Counted from the first letter of the stretch, positions 1-6,289 are shown. The stretch: 7,444 nt of DNA from Comamonadaceae bacterium (GCA_947466165.1 CANIDW010000074.1:1-7444), one strand, 5' to 3'. Notes: a model not told the origin generated them from the letters alone. Numbers and translations: made by a program.

Positions 1-594
1 CCGTGGACGGCGCGGGCGGCGCGCTTTGAGGCGCCCGAAGCCGGCAGCCTGAACATGCTCTGGGCCAACATGGCCTTGCATGAGTCGGCCGATCCCCAGG
101 CTTTACTGTCCCGATGGCACAGTCTGCTGGCGGTCGATGGTTTCGTGATGTTTTCCTGTCTGGGCCCTGACACTGCACGTGAATTACGCGGTATTTACCA
201 GTCGTTGGGCTGGCCTGCGGCCGGCCATCAGCTCACCGACATGCACGATTGGGGCGACATGCTGGTGCAGACCGGTTTTGCTGAGCCGGTGATGGACATG
301 GAGCGCATCACCCTGACTTACGACACGCCGGCGCGGCTGCTGCAAGAGTTGCGTGAGCTGGGCCGCAATTTTCACCCTGCGCGATTCGGCGCTTTGCGCG
401 GGCGACGCTGGCGGGCGCAGCTCGAGCAAGTGCTCAGCGAGCGTTTGCCGCGTGGGCCTGACGGACGGCTCCAGCTGACTTTTGAGTTGATTTACGGCCA
501 TGCGCTCAAAGCCAGGCCCAAGGTCAAGGTGTCGGCGCTCAGTGCGGTTTCTGTGCAGGACATGCGCAGTATGCTGCAACAGCCGCGGACATGA
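1..594 (+). CDS. BioC-like SAM-dependent methyltransferase, 3' part (N-terminus outside window)
   Basis: The reading frame is open from the first base to the TGA at 592-594, so 197 C-terminal residues are visible and the N-terminus lies upstream. The segment LLWANMALH-like (NMLWANMALH, residues 18-27 of the visible part), followed by a short helix and then FVMFSCLGPDTARELR, matches the post-II and beta-5 region of the BioC family (malonyl-ACP O-methyltransferase, early biotin synthesis), where the typical form is FSTFGPDTLxELR. The SAM-binding glycine motif (motif I) is not in view. Paralogues of BioC with unknown substrates are common in Burkholderiales and often lie next to comF and the cox genes rather than with bioF/A/D, so the BioC reaction itself is not proven. 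It is on the same strand as the oxidase genes but separated by 181 bp from the next gene. An internal ATG at 55 is unlikely to be the real start because homology-like sequence continues upstream. Confidence 0.8.
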   Translation, partial: PWTARAARFEAPEAGSLNMLWANMALHESADPQALLSRWHSLLAVDGFVMFSCLGPDTARELRGIYQSLGWPAAGHQLTDMHDWGDMLVQTGFAEPVMDMERITLTYDTPARLLQELRELGRNFHPARFGALRGRRWRAQLEQVLSERLPRGPDGRLQLTFELIYGHALKARPKVKVSALSAVSVQDMRSMLQQPRT

Positions 595-625
595 CCCTGC
601 AGGCAGGCAGGGCGAAGATTTTGTC

Positions 626-631
626 TACAAT
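626..631 (+). promoter_or_regulatory. Possible -10 box in front of the DUF2244 gene
   Basis: TACAAT (5 of 6 to the sigma-70 consensus) lies in the T-rich spacer after the methyltransferase gene. No convincing -35 box is found 15-19 bp upstream, and the leader to the DUF2244 start at 776 would be about 140 nt long. It is a weak candidate supported only by the -10 match and its intergenic place. Confidence 0.2.
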
Positions 632-632
632 C

Positions 633-704
633 TTTTGAGTTTTCGGGCATGTCCCCCTTGCTTTGATGCGTTTTGCACTGAAGCCCTACTTATTTTGAGT
701 TTTC
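633..704 (+). repeat. 12-bp direct repeat TTTTGAGTTTTC, two copies 60 bp apart
   Basis: TTTTGAGTTTTC occurs exactly at 633-644 and again at 693-704, in the noncoding spacer between the methyltransferase and DUF2244 genes. The two copies are on the same strand with starts 60 bp apart. They could be a duplicated regulatory site or just the result of the T-rich composition of this spacer. No function is shown. Confidence 0.6.
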
Positions 705-710
705 TTTTGT

Positions 711-731
711 CGACTTCCGACTTCCGATTTC
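711..731 (+). repeat. 7-bp tandem repeat (CGACTTC x2 plus one variant)
   Basis: CGACTTC at 711-717 is repeated exactly at 718-724 and followed by the one-mismatch copy CGATTTC at 725-731. It lies about 45 bp upstream of the chosen DUF2244 start. Short tandem repeats like this can change in copy number by slippage; whether this matters here is not known. Confidence 0.6.
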
Positions 732-775
732 GCTTTGCCTCCGTGCGCACGCCCGGTGAGCCCAACGCCCCAGAG

Positions 776-1207
776 ATGCAATGGCAACTTCGCCGCAACT
801 GCTCTGTGACACCGGCTCAACTGCTCCAACTCTATATTTCACTTTGCGTGGTGTCCCTGGGGATTTCCGGCCTTTTCTGGTTGCAAGGCGCGTACCTGAT
901 CTTGCCCTTTGCCTGGCTTGAGGTGATGGTTGTTGGCGCAGCTTTTTTGATTTATGCCCGCCATGCGCGTGACGGCGAAAAAATCATCTTGCAAGGCTCG
1001 CGCTTGGTGGTTGAGCTGGAAACTGCGGGTCGCATTGAGCGCGCGGAGTTTGAACGCCAATGGGTCCGGGTGGAGCCTAAAGCCGGTGACGGATCCTTGA
1101 TTGAGGTGTCTGGGCAGGGTCACCGGGTCAGTATCGGCCGGCATTTGCGAGCAGAACTGCGCCCTGCGCTGGCCCGCGAGATCCGTTTTGCGCTTCGGGG
1201 TGCTTAA
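776..1207 (+). CDS. DUF2244 domain-containing integral membrane protein
   Basis: A 143-aa protein that opens with QWQLRRNCSVTPAQLL, then two hydrophobic segments at about residues 16-37 and 40-62, the motif YARHARDGEKI (60-70), and a cytosolic basic/beta C-terminal half with ELETAGRIERAEFERQWVRV. This arrangement, (W)xLxRNCS-TPxQL followed by a two-helix hairpin and LIYARHAxDxExI, is typical of the DUF2244 family, whose function is unknown. It often lies directly upstream of coxB in beta- and alphaproteobacteria, which suggests a link to oxidase biogenesis, but this is inference. Start: the ATG at 776 fits the family's domain start, although no good Shine-Dalgarno is visible; a GTG at 743 in frame is an alternative that adds 11 residues. 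The frame stays open much further upstream, but that part reads like translated noncoding sequence. It ends 102 bp before coxB. Confidence 0.8.
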   Translation: MQWQLRRNCSVTPAQLLQLYISLCVVSLGISGLFWLQGAYLILPFAWLEVMVVGAAFLIYARHARDGEKIILQGSRLVVELETAGRIERAEFERQWVRVEPKAGDGSLIEVSGQGHRVSIGRHLRAELRPALAREIRFALRGA

Positions 1208-1267
1208 AAACCGAACTTGCAAGCACCGCGTCAAGATTACCCTCCAAAATGACCAGACTGCGCTAAC

Positions 1268-1273
1268 TATAAT
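1268..1273 (+). promoter_or_regulatory. Perfect TATAAT -10 box of the probable cox operon promoter
   Basis: TATAAT stands in the 102-bp gap between the DUF2244 gene and coxB. Transcription would start near 1280 and give a 30-40 nt leader, a normal length. A recognisable TTGACA box is missing (the 17-bp-spaced hexamer is CAAAAT at 1245-1250), and there is no TG extension, so an activator or a weak -35 may be involved. This is the best promoter candidate for coxB-coxA-ctaG-coxC. Confidence 0.5.
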
Positions 1274-1312
1274 CAGCAGATTAACGAGCCCTCTATTGAT
1301 TTCCTAAAAGTG

Positions 1313-2563
1313 ATGACGATGAACGCAAGCAAAACCACAAGGCCTGGCATGACACAAGCTGGAACGATTCTGGCGTCGGCCAAACTGGCGCTGTTCGGCA
1401 AGGCTTCCACCGCCGTCGCAGTCCTCTCTTCCTTGGTGTCATTCAGCCCGTCTGCGCTGGCCGTCGTCAAAGACCTGCCTGGTGGCCCTGGCGTTAACCA
1501 GCTTAATCTGCCGGAGCCCATCACCCGCATCGCCGCCGAACAGATCTGGCTGCACTGGTTCATGATGATCATCTGCCTGGTGATCTTTATCGCCGTTTTC
1601 GGCGTCATGTTTTATTCCATCTGGAAGCACCGCAAGTCGGTCGGCCACAAAGCGGCCAACTTCCATGAGTCCACAACGGTGGAAATCGCCTGGACGGTGA
1701 TTCCCTTTTTGATCGTCATCGGCATGGCCCTGCCGGCGACGAAAGTGCTGGTGGCCTCTAAAGACACCACCAACGCAGACCTGACCATCAAGGCCACCGG
1801 CATGCAGTGGAAATGGGGTTATGAATACATCAAGGGCGAAGGCGAAGGCATTGGTTTCGTCTCTACGCTCGATTCCACCCATCGTCAGATGTCCAACGAC
1901 GGCGGGCCCAAGAAGGGTCAGGAAATCGACAACTACCTGCTCAAGGTAGACAACCCGCTGGTGGTGCCGGTCAATCAGAAGGTGCGCATCATCACCACCG
2001 CCAACGACGTGATTCACGCTTTTGCGGTGCCTGCCTTTGGCATCAAGCAAGACGCCATCCCCGGTTTTGTGCGCGACACCTGGTTTCGCGCCGAGAAAAC
2101 CGGTGACTTCTATGGCCAGTGTCAGGAACTTTGCGGCAAAGAGCACGCTTACATGCCTATCCACGTGAAAGTGGTGACGGCCGAGCAGTACAGCTTGTGG
2201 ACTGGCGCCAAGCTCAAGGAAGCTGCGGCCAAGGCTGATGATCCGAGCAAAGTGTGGAATCTGACCGATCTGGTCGCCCGCGGCGAAAAAGTCTACGCTG
2301 CCAATTGCGCTGCCTGCCACCAGGCCAGTGGCAAGGGTGCAGGACCGATCAAGCCGCTCGACGGCTCGGCCCTTGTGCTCGACAAGGACCATCTCAAACA
2401 AATCACGGTCTTGCTCAACGGCGTCAATAACGGGGCTATGCCATCGTGGAAAGCGCTCAGCGACACCGATCTGGCCGCCGTGGCGACCTACACCAAGAAC
2501 AGCTGGTCCAACAAAACCGGCCAGCTGGTGCAGCCCGCTGAATTTGTGGCCGCCCGCAAATAG
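1313..2563 (+). CDS. coxB: Cytochrome c oxidase subunit II with fused C-terminal cytochrome c (CoxB)
   Basis: Subunit II of the haem-copper oxidase: it takes electrons into the CuA centre on the periplasmic side. Numbering from the ATG at 1313 (416 aa), a signal peptide probably ends after SALA-50. Two membrane helices follow at about 79-104 and 123-147. The cupredoxin domain carries the aromatic stretch MQWKWGYEY (164-172) and the CuA ligands H235, C270, E272, C274, H278 and M281 (pattern GQCQELCGKEHAYM). A class I cytochrome c domain is fused at the end, with CAACH at 332-336 (haem c, H336 axial) and GAMPSW supplying M376 as the sixth ligand. This makes the enzyme a caa3-like type. The start is uncertain: GTG 1310, ATG 1313 and ATG 1319 are in frame and close together, and no strong Shine-Dalgarno helps to decide. 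It is the first gene of the operon, 69 bp ahead of coxA. Confidence 0.96.
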   Translation: MTMNASKTTRPGMTQAGTILASAKLALFGKASTAVAVLSSLVSFSPSALAVVKDLPGGPGVNQLNLPEPITRIAAEQIWLHWFMMIICLVIFIAVFGVMFYSIWKHRKSVGHKAANFHESTTVEIAWTVIPFLIVIGMALPATKVLVASKDTTNADLTIKATGMQWKWGYEYIKGEGEGIGFVSTLDSTHRQMSNDGGPKKGQEIDNYLLKVDNPLVVPVNQKVRIITTANDVIHAFAVPAFGIKQDAIPGFVRDTWFRAEKTGDFYGQCQELCGKEHAYMPIHVKVVTAEQYSLWTGAKLKEAAAKADDPSKVWNLTDLVARGEKVYAANCAACHQASGKGAGPIKPLDGSALVLDKDHLKQITVLLNGVNNGAMPSWKALSDTDLAAVATYTKNSWSNKTGQLVQPAEFVAARK

Positions 2564-2620
2564 TCCGCCGCACGTTTTTTTCAGGCCGACTGAACCGGCA
2601 AGCGCAAAAATTTAGTTTTC

Positions 2621-2628
2621 AAAGGAAG
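2621..2628 (+). promoter_or_regulatory. Ribosome binding site of coxA
   Basis: AAAGGAAG lies 4 nt before the ATG at 2633 (the AAGGA core is 6 nt away). It is one of the clearest Shine-Dalgarno sites in the window and fixes the coxA start. coxB, by contrast, has none. Confidence 0.7.
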
Positions 2629-2632
2629 TCAG

Positions 2633-4249
2633 ATGAGTGCCGTACTAGACCATCACGATCACGCCCATGACCACGATCACCACGCCCCCACGGGCTGGCG
2701 TCGCTGGGTGTATGCCACCAACCACAAGGACATCGGTACTTTGTACCTGCTGTTCGCCTTCGCCATGTTGATGGTGGGTGGTTTGCTGGCCATGGGCATC
2801 CGGGCTGAGCTGTACCAGCCCGGCTTGCAACTGGTCAACCCAGAGCTGTTCAACCAGCTCACCACCATGCACGGTCTGATCATGGTGTTCGGCGCCATCA
2901 TGCCGGCCTTCGTGGGCTTCGCTAATTGGATGATCCCCTTGCAAATCGGCGCCGCTGACATGGCCTTTGCCCGCATGAACAACTTCAGCTTCTGGCTGAT
3001 GATTCCGGCCGCCCTGATGATCACGGGCTCTTTCTTCATGCCCGGTGGTGCACCTGCTGCCGGCTGGACGCTGTACGCACCGCTGACCCTGCAAATGGGC
3101 CCCTCCATGGACGCCGGCATTTTTGCCCTGCATATTTTGGGTGCTTCATCCATCATGGGCTCCATCAACATCATCGTCACCATCTTGAACATGCGCGCGC
3201 CCGGCATGACGCTCATGAAGATGCCCATGTTCTGCTGGACCTGGTTGATCACTGCGTACTTGCTGATTGCCGTCATGCCCGTGCTGGCCGGCGCCATCAC
3301 CATGACGCTGACGGACCGCCACTTCGGCACCAGCTTCTTCAACCCCGCCGGCGGCGGTGACCCGGTCATGTACCAGCACATTTTCTGGTTTTTCGGTCAC
3401 CCCGAGGTGTACATCATGATCTTGCCGGCTTTCGGCATCGTCAGCCAGATCATCCCGGCCTTCTCCCGCAAGCGTTTGTTTGGTTACGCCTCGATGGTTT
3501 ACGCTACCGGTTCAATCGCCATCCTGAGCTTCGTCGTCTGGGCGCACCATATGTTCACCACCGGCATGCCGGTGACGGGCCAGCTGTTCTTCATGTATTC
3601 GACCATGCTGATCGCCGTGCCGACGGGCGTGAAGGTCTTCAACTGGATCGCCACCATGTGGAAGGGCTCCATGACCTTTGAGACTCCGATGCTGTTTGCC
3701 GTCGGTTTCCTCTTTGTGTTCACCATGGGTGGTTTCACCGGCCTGATCCTCTCGGTCGCACCGATCGACATCCAGCTGCAGGACACCTACTACGTGGTGG
3801 CGCACTTCCACTACGTGTTGGTGGCCGGTTCCCTCTACGCCATGTTTGCCGGCTACTACTACTGGTGCCCGAAGTGGACCGGTGTGATGTACGACGAAAC
3901 CCGCGGCAAGATCCATTTCTGGTGGTCGCTGATTTCTTTCAATGTGACTTTCTTCCCGATGCACTTTTTGGGCTTGGCGGGCATGCCCCGTCGCTACGCA
4001 GACTACCCGATGCAGTTTGCCGACTTCAATGCGATTGCCAGTATTGGCGGCCTGGCCTTCGGTCTGGCGCAGGTGTATTTCTTCTTCTTCGTTTTGCTGC
4101 CCACCATGCGAGGCATCGGCCCCAAAGCTTCCGCCAGCCCTTGGGAAGGTGCTGAGGGCCTGGAGTGGGAAGTTCCCTCGCCTGCGCCTTTCCATACTTT
4201 TGAGACGCCGCCCAAACTCAATGCCAACGCTACCAAGATCGTTGCCTAA
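2633..4249 (+). CDS. coxA: Cytochrome c oxidase subunit I (CoxA), A1-type haem-copper oxidase
   Basis: The catalytic core that reduces oxygen to water and pumps protons. At 538 aa it has the usual length, with about 12 hydrophobic helices. Ligands are all present: H80 (haem a) and H393 (haem a), H391 (haem a3), and CuB ligands H256, H305 and H306. Y260 in HPEVY is the cross-linked tyrosine and E258 in the same motif is the A1-type proton gate. The D channel is represented by D109 in GAADMAFARMNN and the K channel by K334 in PTGVKVFNW. MPRRYADYP (451-459) supplies the paired arginines that contact the haem propionates. An odd feature is the N-terminal tail with seven His and four Asp between residues 6 and 17, which could bind metal ions. 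The start is set by a good ribosome binding site. The ctaG assembly genes follow directly. Confidence 0.98.
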   Translation: MSAVLDHHDHAHDHDHHAPTGWRRWVYATNHKDIGTLYLLFAFAMLMVGGLLAMGIRAELYQPGLQLVNPELFNQLTTMHGLIMVFGAIMPAFVGFANWMIPLQIGAADMAFARMNNFSFWLMIPAALMITGSFFMPGGAPAAGWTLYAPLTLQMGPSMDAGIFALHILGASSIMGSINIIVTILNMRAPGMTLMKMPMFCWTWLITAYLLIAVMPVLAGAITMTLTDRHFGTSFFNPAGGGDPVMYQHIFWFFGHPEVYIMILPAFGIVSQIIPAFSRKRLFGYASMVYATGSIAILSFVVWAHHMFTTGMPVTGQLFFMYSTMLIAVPTGVKVFNWIATMWKGSMTFETPMLFAVGFLFVFTMGGFTGLILSVAPIDIQLQDTYYVVAHFHYVLVAGSLYAMFAGYYYWCPKWTGVMYDETRGKIHFWWSLISFNVTFFPMHFLGLAGMPRRYADYPMQFADFNAIASIGGLAFGLAQVYFFFFVLLPTMRGIGPKASASPWEGAEGLEWEVPSPAPFHTFETPPKLNANATKIVA

Positions 4250-4278
4250 GTGAGCTACGCTGACCATCAAGGCACGCA

Positions 4279-4392
4279 ATGACACCGGAGCAAAAAAAGA
4301 ACAACCGCCGCCTGGGCCTGATCCTGGCCACTGTGGCGCTGGTATTTTTTGTCGGTTTCATGGCCCGGTCTATTTTGTTCGGTCGGGTTTGA
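4279..4392 (+). CDS. Cytochrome oxidase small assembly protein (37 aa, single-span)
   Basis: A very short gene starting at ATG 4279, 29 bp after the coxA stop, and ending with TGA 4390-4392. It encodes MTPEQKKNNRRLGLILATVA and continues to residue 37. The first 11 residues are polar and basic, the span 12-28 is hydrophobic, and the end (ARSILFGRV) is again basic. AAGG at 4269-4272 is a suitable ribosome binding site 6 nt before the start. A tiny protein of this size and type sits between coxA and ctaG in many Burkholderiales and is named cytochrome oxidase small assembly protein in current annotation; that name comes from position more than from experiment. The positive-inside rule suggests that the basic N-terminus is cytoplasmic. 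It stops 13 bp before ctaG, so the two genes are almost certainly co-translated or co-transcribed. Confidence 0.8.
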   Translation: MTPEQKKNNRRLGLILATVALVFFVGFMARSILFGRV

Positions 4393-4405
4393 AAGCAAGC
4401 GCGCC

Positions 4406-5047
4406 ATGAGCCAGACCCGCGAAAACTCGAAGATGCTGGGCAAGCTCGGCGTGATCGTGTTGGGCATGTTCGCCTTCGGTTACGCGCTGGTGCCGCTTTA
4501 CAACGCCATCTGCGAGATGACGGGCATCAATATTCTGGCGCTGGGCGACAAGCAAATTCCGGGGGCTTCTTCCTCGCAGCCGGCCAACACGCAAATCGAC
4601 AAGTCACGCACCATCACGGTCGAATTCGATGCCAATTCGCGCGGTCCCTGGCACTTCAAGCCGGCTTCGCGCAGCCTGCAGGTTCACCCCGGCGAGCTGA
4701 CCACGGTGATGTACGAGTTTCAGAATATTCAAGACCGCGCCATGTCGGCGCAGGCCATTCCAAGCTACGCACCACGCCAGTCGGCGGCGCACTTCAACAA
4801 ACTCGAATGTTTTTGCTTTAACCAGTACACCTTGGCTCCGGGCGAGAAAAAGCAGTGGCCTGTGGCCTTTGTGATCGACAACAAGTTGCCGCGTGACGTG
4901 ACCACCATCACGCTGTCTTACACCTTCTTTGAAGTAGGCGGCAAGACGCCGGCCGCACCTGCCGGGTATCAGAACATTCCGGCCATCAAACCGGTGGCGC
5001 TGGCACCCGTGCTGCCGCAGGCTTTGGCCAAGGAGGCAGCCCTGTGA
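4406..5047 (+). CDS. ctaG: Cytochrome c oxidase assembly protein CtaG/Cox11 (copper delivery to CuB)
   Basis: Cox11/CtaG is a membrane-anchored periplasmic copper chaperone needed to form CuB in subunit I. The 213-aa product from ATG 4406 has a short cytoplasmic N-terminus, one membrane helix at about 11-31 (LGKLGVIVLGMFAFGYALVP) and then a soluble immunoglobulin-like domain. The copper-binding motif is intact: ECFCFNQ with C135 and C137, plus the third conserved cysteine C36 in LYNAIC just after the helix. The stretch HFNKLECFCFNQYTLAPGE is typical of the family. The frame is open upstream to 4349, but that would overlap the 37-aa gene and lacks family similarity, so 4406 is chosen although its ribosome binding site is weak. 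It sits between the small assembly gene and the DUF2970 gene, whose GTG overlaps its stop by 4 nt. Confidence 0.95.
   Translation: MSQTRENSKMLGKLGVIVLGMFAFGYALVPLYNAICEMTGINILALGDKQIPGASSSQPANTQIDKSRTITVEFDANSRGPWHFKPASRSLQVHPGELTTVMYEFQNIQDRAMSAQAIPSYAPRQSAAHFNKLECFCFNQYTLAPGEKKQWPVAFVIDNKLPRDVTTITLSYTFFEVGGKTPAAPAGYQNIPAIKPVALAPVLPQALAKEAAL
5030..5036 (+). promoter_or_regulatory. Strong ribosome binding site for the GTG-started DUF2970 gene
   Basis: AAGGAGG, a full match to the Shine-Dalgarno consensus, lies 7 nt before GTG 5044 and inside the last codons of ctaG. It supports the GTG start and the 4-nt overlap. Confidence 0.75.
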
Positions 5048-5253
5048 GCGAGCCGCGTGCTTTGACTTGCTTTTCCCTGTGGCGCACCGTGAAGGCGGTG
5101 GCCTGGTCTTTTGTCGGTTTGCGCGCGCGCAGTGAATTTGAGCAAGATGTCCAAAAACTCAACCCGCTGCACATCATTGCGGTGGCATTGGTGGGTGTGT
5201 TTATTTTTGTCGGAGCGCTGGTGGGTTTGGTCCATTGGGTCGTGCCGGGCTAG
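5044..5253 (+). CDS. DUF2970 small membrane protein
   Basis: A 69-aa protein with an amphipathic N-terminal part (SLWRTVKAVAWSFVGLRARS, 11-30), the short charged stretch EFEQDVQKLNPLHI (31-44) and one C-terminal membrane helix at about 43-67. The pattern TVKAVxWSFxGxR...DVxKLNPxHxI is typical of DUF2970, which has no known function. It starts with GTG 5044 in the overlap GTGA with the ctaG stop, and has a near-perfect ribosome binding site, so translation is probably coupled to ctaG. Its steady presence between ctaG and coxC in Burkholderiales suggests a helper role in oxidase assembly or stability; this is inference from position. The stop at 5251-5253 leaves 89 bp before coxC. Confidence 0.85.
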   Translation: MSEPRALTCFSLWRTVKAVAWSFVGLRARSEFEQDVQKLNPLHIIAVALVGVFIFVGALVGLVHWVVPG

Positions 5254-5342
5254 ACATAGCGACGCTTCACCCTTTGAGAACCGGCGGGTATTGAGTGCTT
5301 AACGGTATTTACAGAATTTAAAAAGAGAACAGAGGAACAGAC

Positions 5343-6224
5343 ATGTCTTCAGCATCACACGGGGCAACCCCTCATTACTTCGTTCCGGCGCCTTCGCGCC
5401 ATCCGTTCATGGCCGCCGTGGGCTTGTTCTTCGTGGTTCTCGGTGCGGGACAGTGGGTTAACGGCGTGGGTTGGGGTGCTTATTCCCTGGCCTTCGGCCT
5501 GGTTTTCTGGCTTGGCGTGCTCTACCAATGGTTCAGCCAGGCCGTCGGTGAAAGCGAAGGCGGTTTGTACGGCCACAAGATTGACATGTCGTTTCGCTGG
5601 AGCATGAGCTGGTTCATCTTTTCCGAGGTGATGTTTTTCGGCGCATTCTTTACTGCACTATGGTGGGCACGTTCGCACTCTGTGCCTGCTCTGGGCAGTC
5701 TTGAAAACGCGCTGCTATGGCCCGACTTCAAAGCCGTCTGGCCCAGCATGGCTGCTGGAATGACGGCATCGCCGGCCGGTATCATTGAGCCTTTCAGCAC
5801 GGTAGGCCCTTTCTGGCTGCCGACTATCAACACGGCTTTGCTGCTGAGCTCTGGCGTGACGCTGACGATTGCCCACCATGCGCTGCGTGAAGGCCACCGT
5901 GCCCGGACTGTCAATTTCATGTGGGTCACCGTGCTCCTGGGCCTGATTTTTCTGGGGGTGCAGGGTTACGAATACGCTCACCTGTACGGCGATCTCAACC
6001 TCAAGCTGACATCCGGTGTGTACGGCTCAACCTTTTACATGTTGACCGGTTTTCACGGTTTCCATGTGTTCGTCGGCATGCTGATGCTGCTGTTTGTCAC
6101 GCTGCGCCTGCGCAAGGGTCACTTCACGGCGGAGCGTCACTTCGGGTTTGAAGGCGCCGCCTGGTACTGGCACTTTGTTGACGTGGTCTGGCTCGGTCTG
6201 TACATCCTGGTCTACTGGCTTTGA
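5343..6224 (+). CDS. coxC: Cytochrome c oxidase subunit III (CoxC)
   Basis: The non-catalytic membrane subunit that stabilises the core and supports proton uptake through the D channel. The product has 293 aa and seven hydrophobic helices, at about 22-40, 45-63, 86-107, 160-182, 191-210, 231-256 and 272-292. Family hallmarks are HPFMAAVG near the start, WFIFSEVMFFGAFF (E95, the lipid/D-path glutamate region), FYMLTGFHGFHV with H238 and H241, and the C-terminal WYWHFVDVVWLGLY with H277 and D280. The start at ATG 5343 is supported by GAGGAA at 5332-5337. It is the last gene of the operon: a GC-rich palindrome begins 3 bp after its stop, and a strong terminator hairpin follows 38 bp after it. 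Length and motifs are normal. Confidence 0.97.
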   Translation: MSSASHGATPHYFVPAPSRHPFMAAVGLFFVVLGAGQWVNGVGWGAYSLAFGLVFWLGVLYQWFSQAVGESEGGLYGHKIDMSFRWSMSWFIFSEVMFFGAFFTALWWARSHSVPALGSLENALLWPDFKAVWPSMAAGMTASPAGIIEPFSTVGPFWLPTINTALLLSSGVTLTIAHHALREGHRARTVNFMWVTVLLGLIFLGVQGYEYAHLYGDLNLKLTSGVYGSTFYMLTGFHGFHVFVGMLMLLFVTLRLRKGHFTAERHFGFEGAAWYWHFVDVVWLGLYILVYWL

Positions 6225-6227
6225 TTA

Positions 6228-6243
6228 CAGGCCCCGGGGCCTG
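6228..6243. repeat. Perfect 16-bp GC-rich palindrome behind coxC
   Basis: CAGGCCCCGGGGCCTG reads the same on both strands and starts 3 bp after the coxC stop. In RNA it could fold as a 6-bp stem with a CCGG loop and might protect the 3' end of the message. It has no T-tract, so it is not a terminator by itself. Confidence 0.6.
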
Positions 6244-6262
6244 GCAGTGAAGGCTGCTGTTG

Positions 6263-6289
6263 AAAAAGGCCGCTGTTGCGGCCTTTTTT
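6263..6289. terminator. Bidirectional rho-independent terminator between coxC and the convergent gene
   Basis: AAAAAGGCCGC (6263-6273), loop TGTT (6274-6277) and GCGGCCTTTTTT (6278-6289) form a perfect 11-bp inverted repeat: a 6-bp GC-only core flanked by A and T tracts. With the T run on the plus strand it ends the cox operon, and because the left arm is five A it also gives a T run on the minus strand. The TAA stop of the minus-strand gene (6290-6288) overlaps the edge of the hairpin. Confidence 0.92.

Noticed and set aside
500..775. Long open frame upstream of the DUF2244 ATG, suggesting an N-terminal extension of about 90 residues
   Set aside because: It overlaps the end of the methyltransferase gene in another frame, has an odd Cys/Phe-rich composition and passes through the repeat-bearing spacer. 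The family domain begins near 776.
1439..2401. 320-codon open frame on the minus strand opposite coxB
   Set aside because: It is a shadow of coxB codon usage; the translation is rich in His, Gly and Asp, with no domain I can recognise and no ribosome site.
2677..3381. 234-codon minus-strand frame opposite coxA, and a similar one at 3512-4285
   Set aside because: coxA is unambiguous on the plus strand, and long antisense frames are common in GC-rich genes. The translations have no family likeness.
4349..4405. 19-residue N-terminal extension of CtaG
   Set aside because: It overlaps the 37-aa gene in another frame. CtaG proteins usually have a short polar head directly before the membrane helix, as given by ATG 4406.
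5254..5342. Internal promoter before coxC (TTGAGT 5291-5296 with AATTTA 5315-5320)
   Set aside because: Both boxes are poor and the spacer is 18 bp. The gap holds only a clear ribosome site for coxC.
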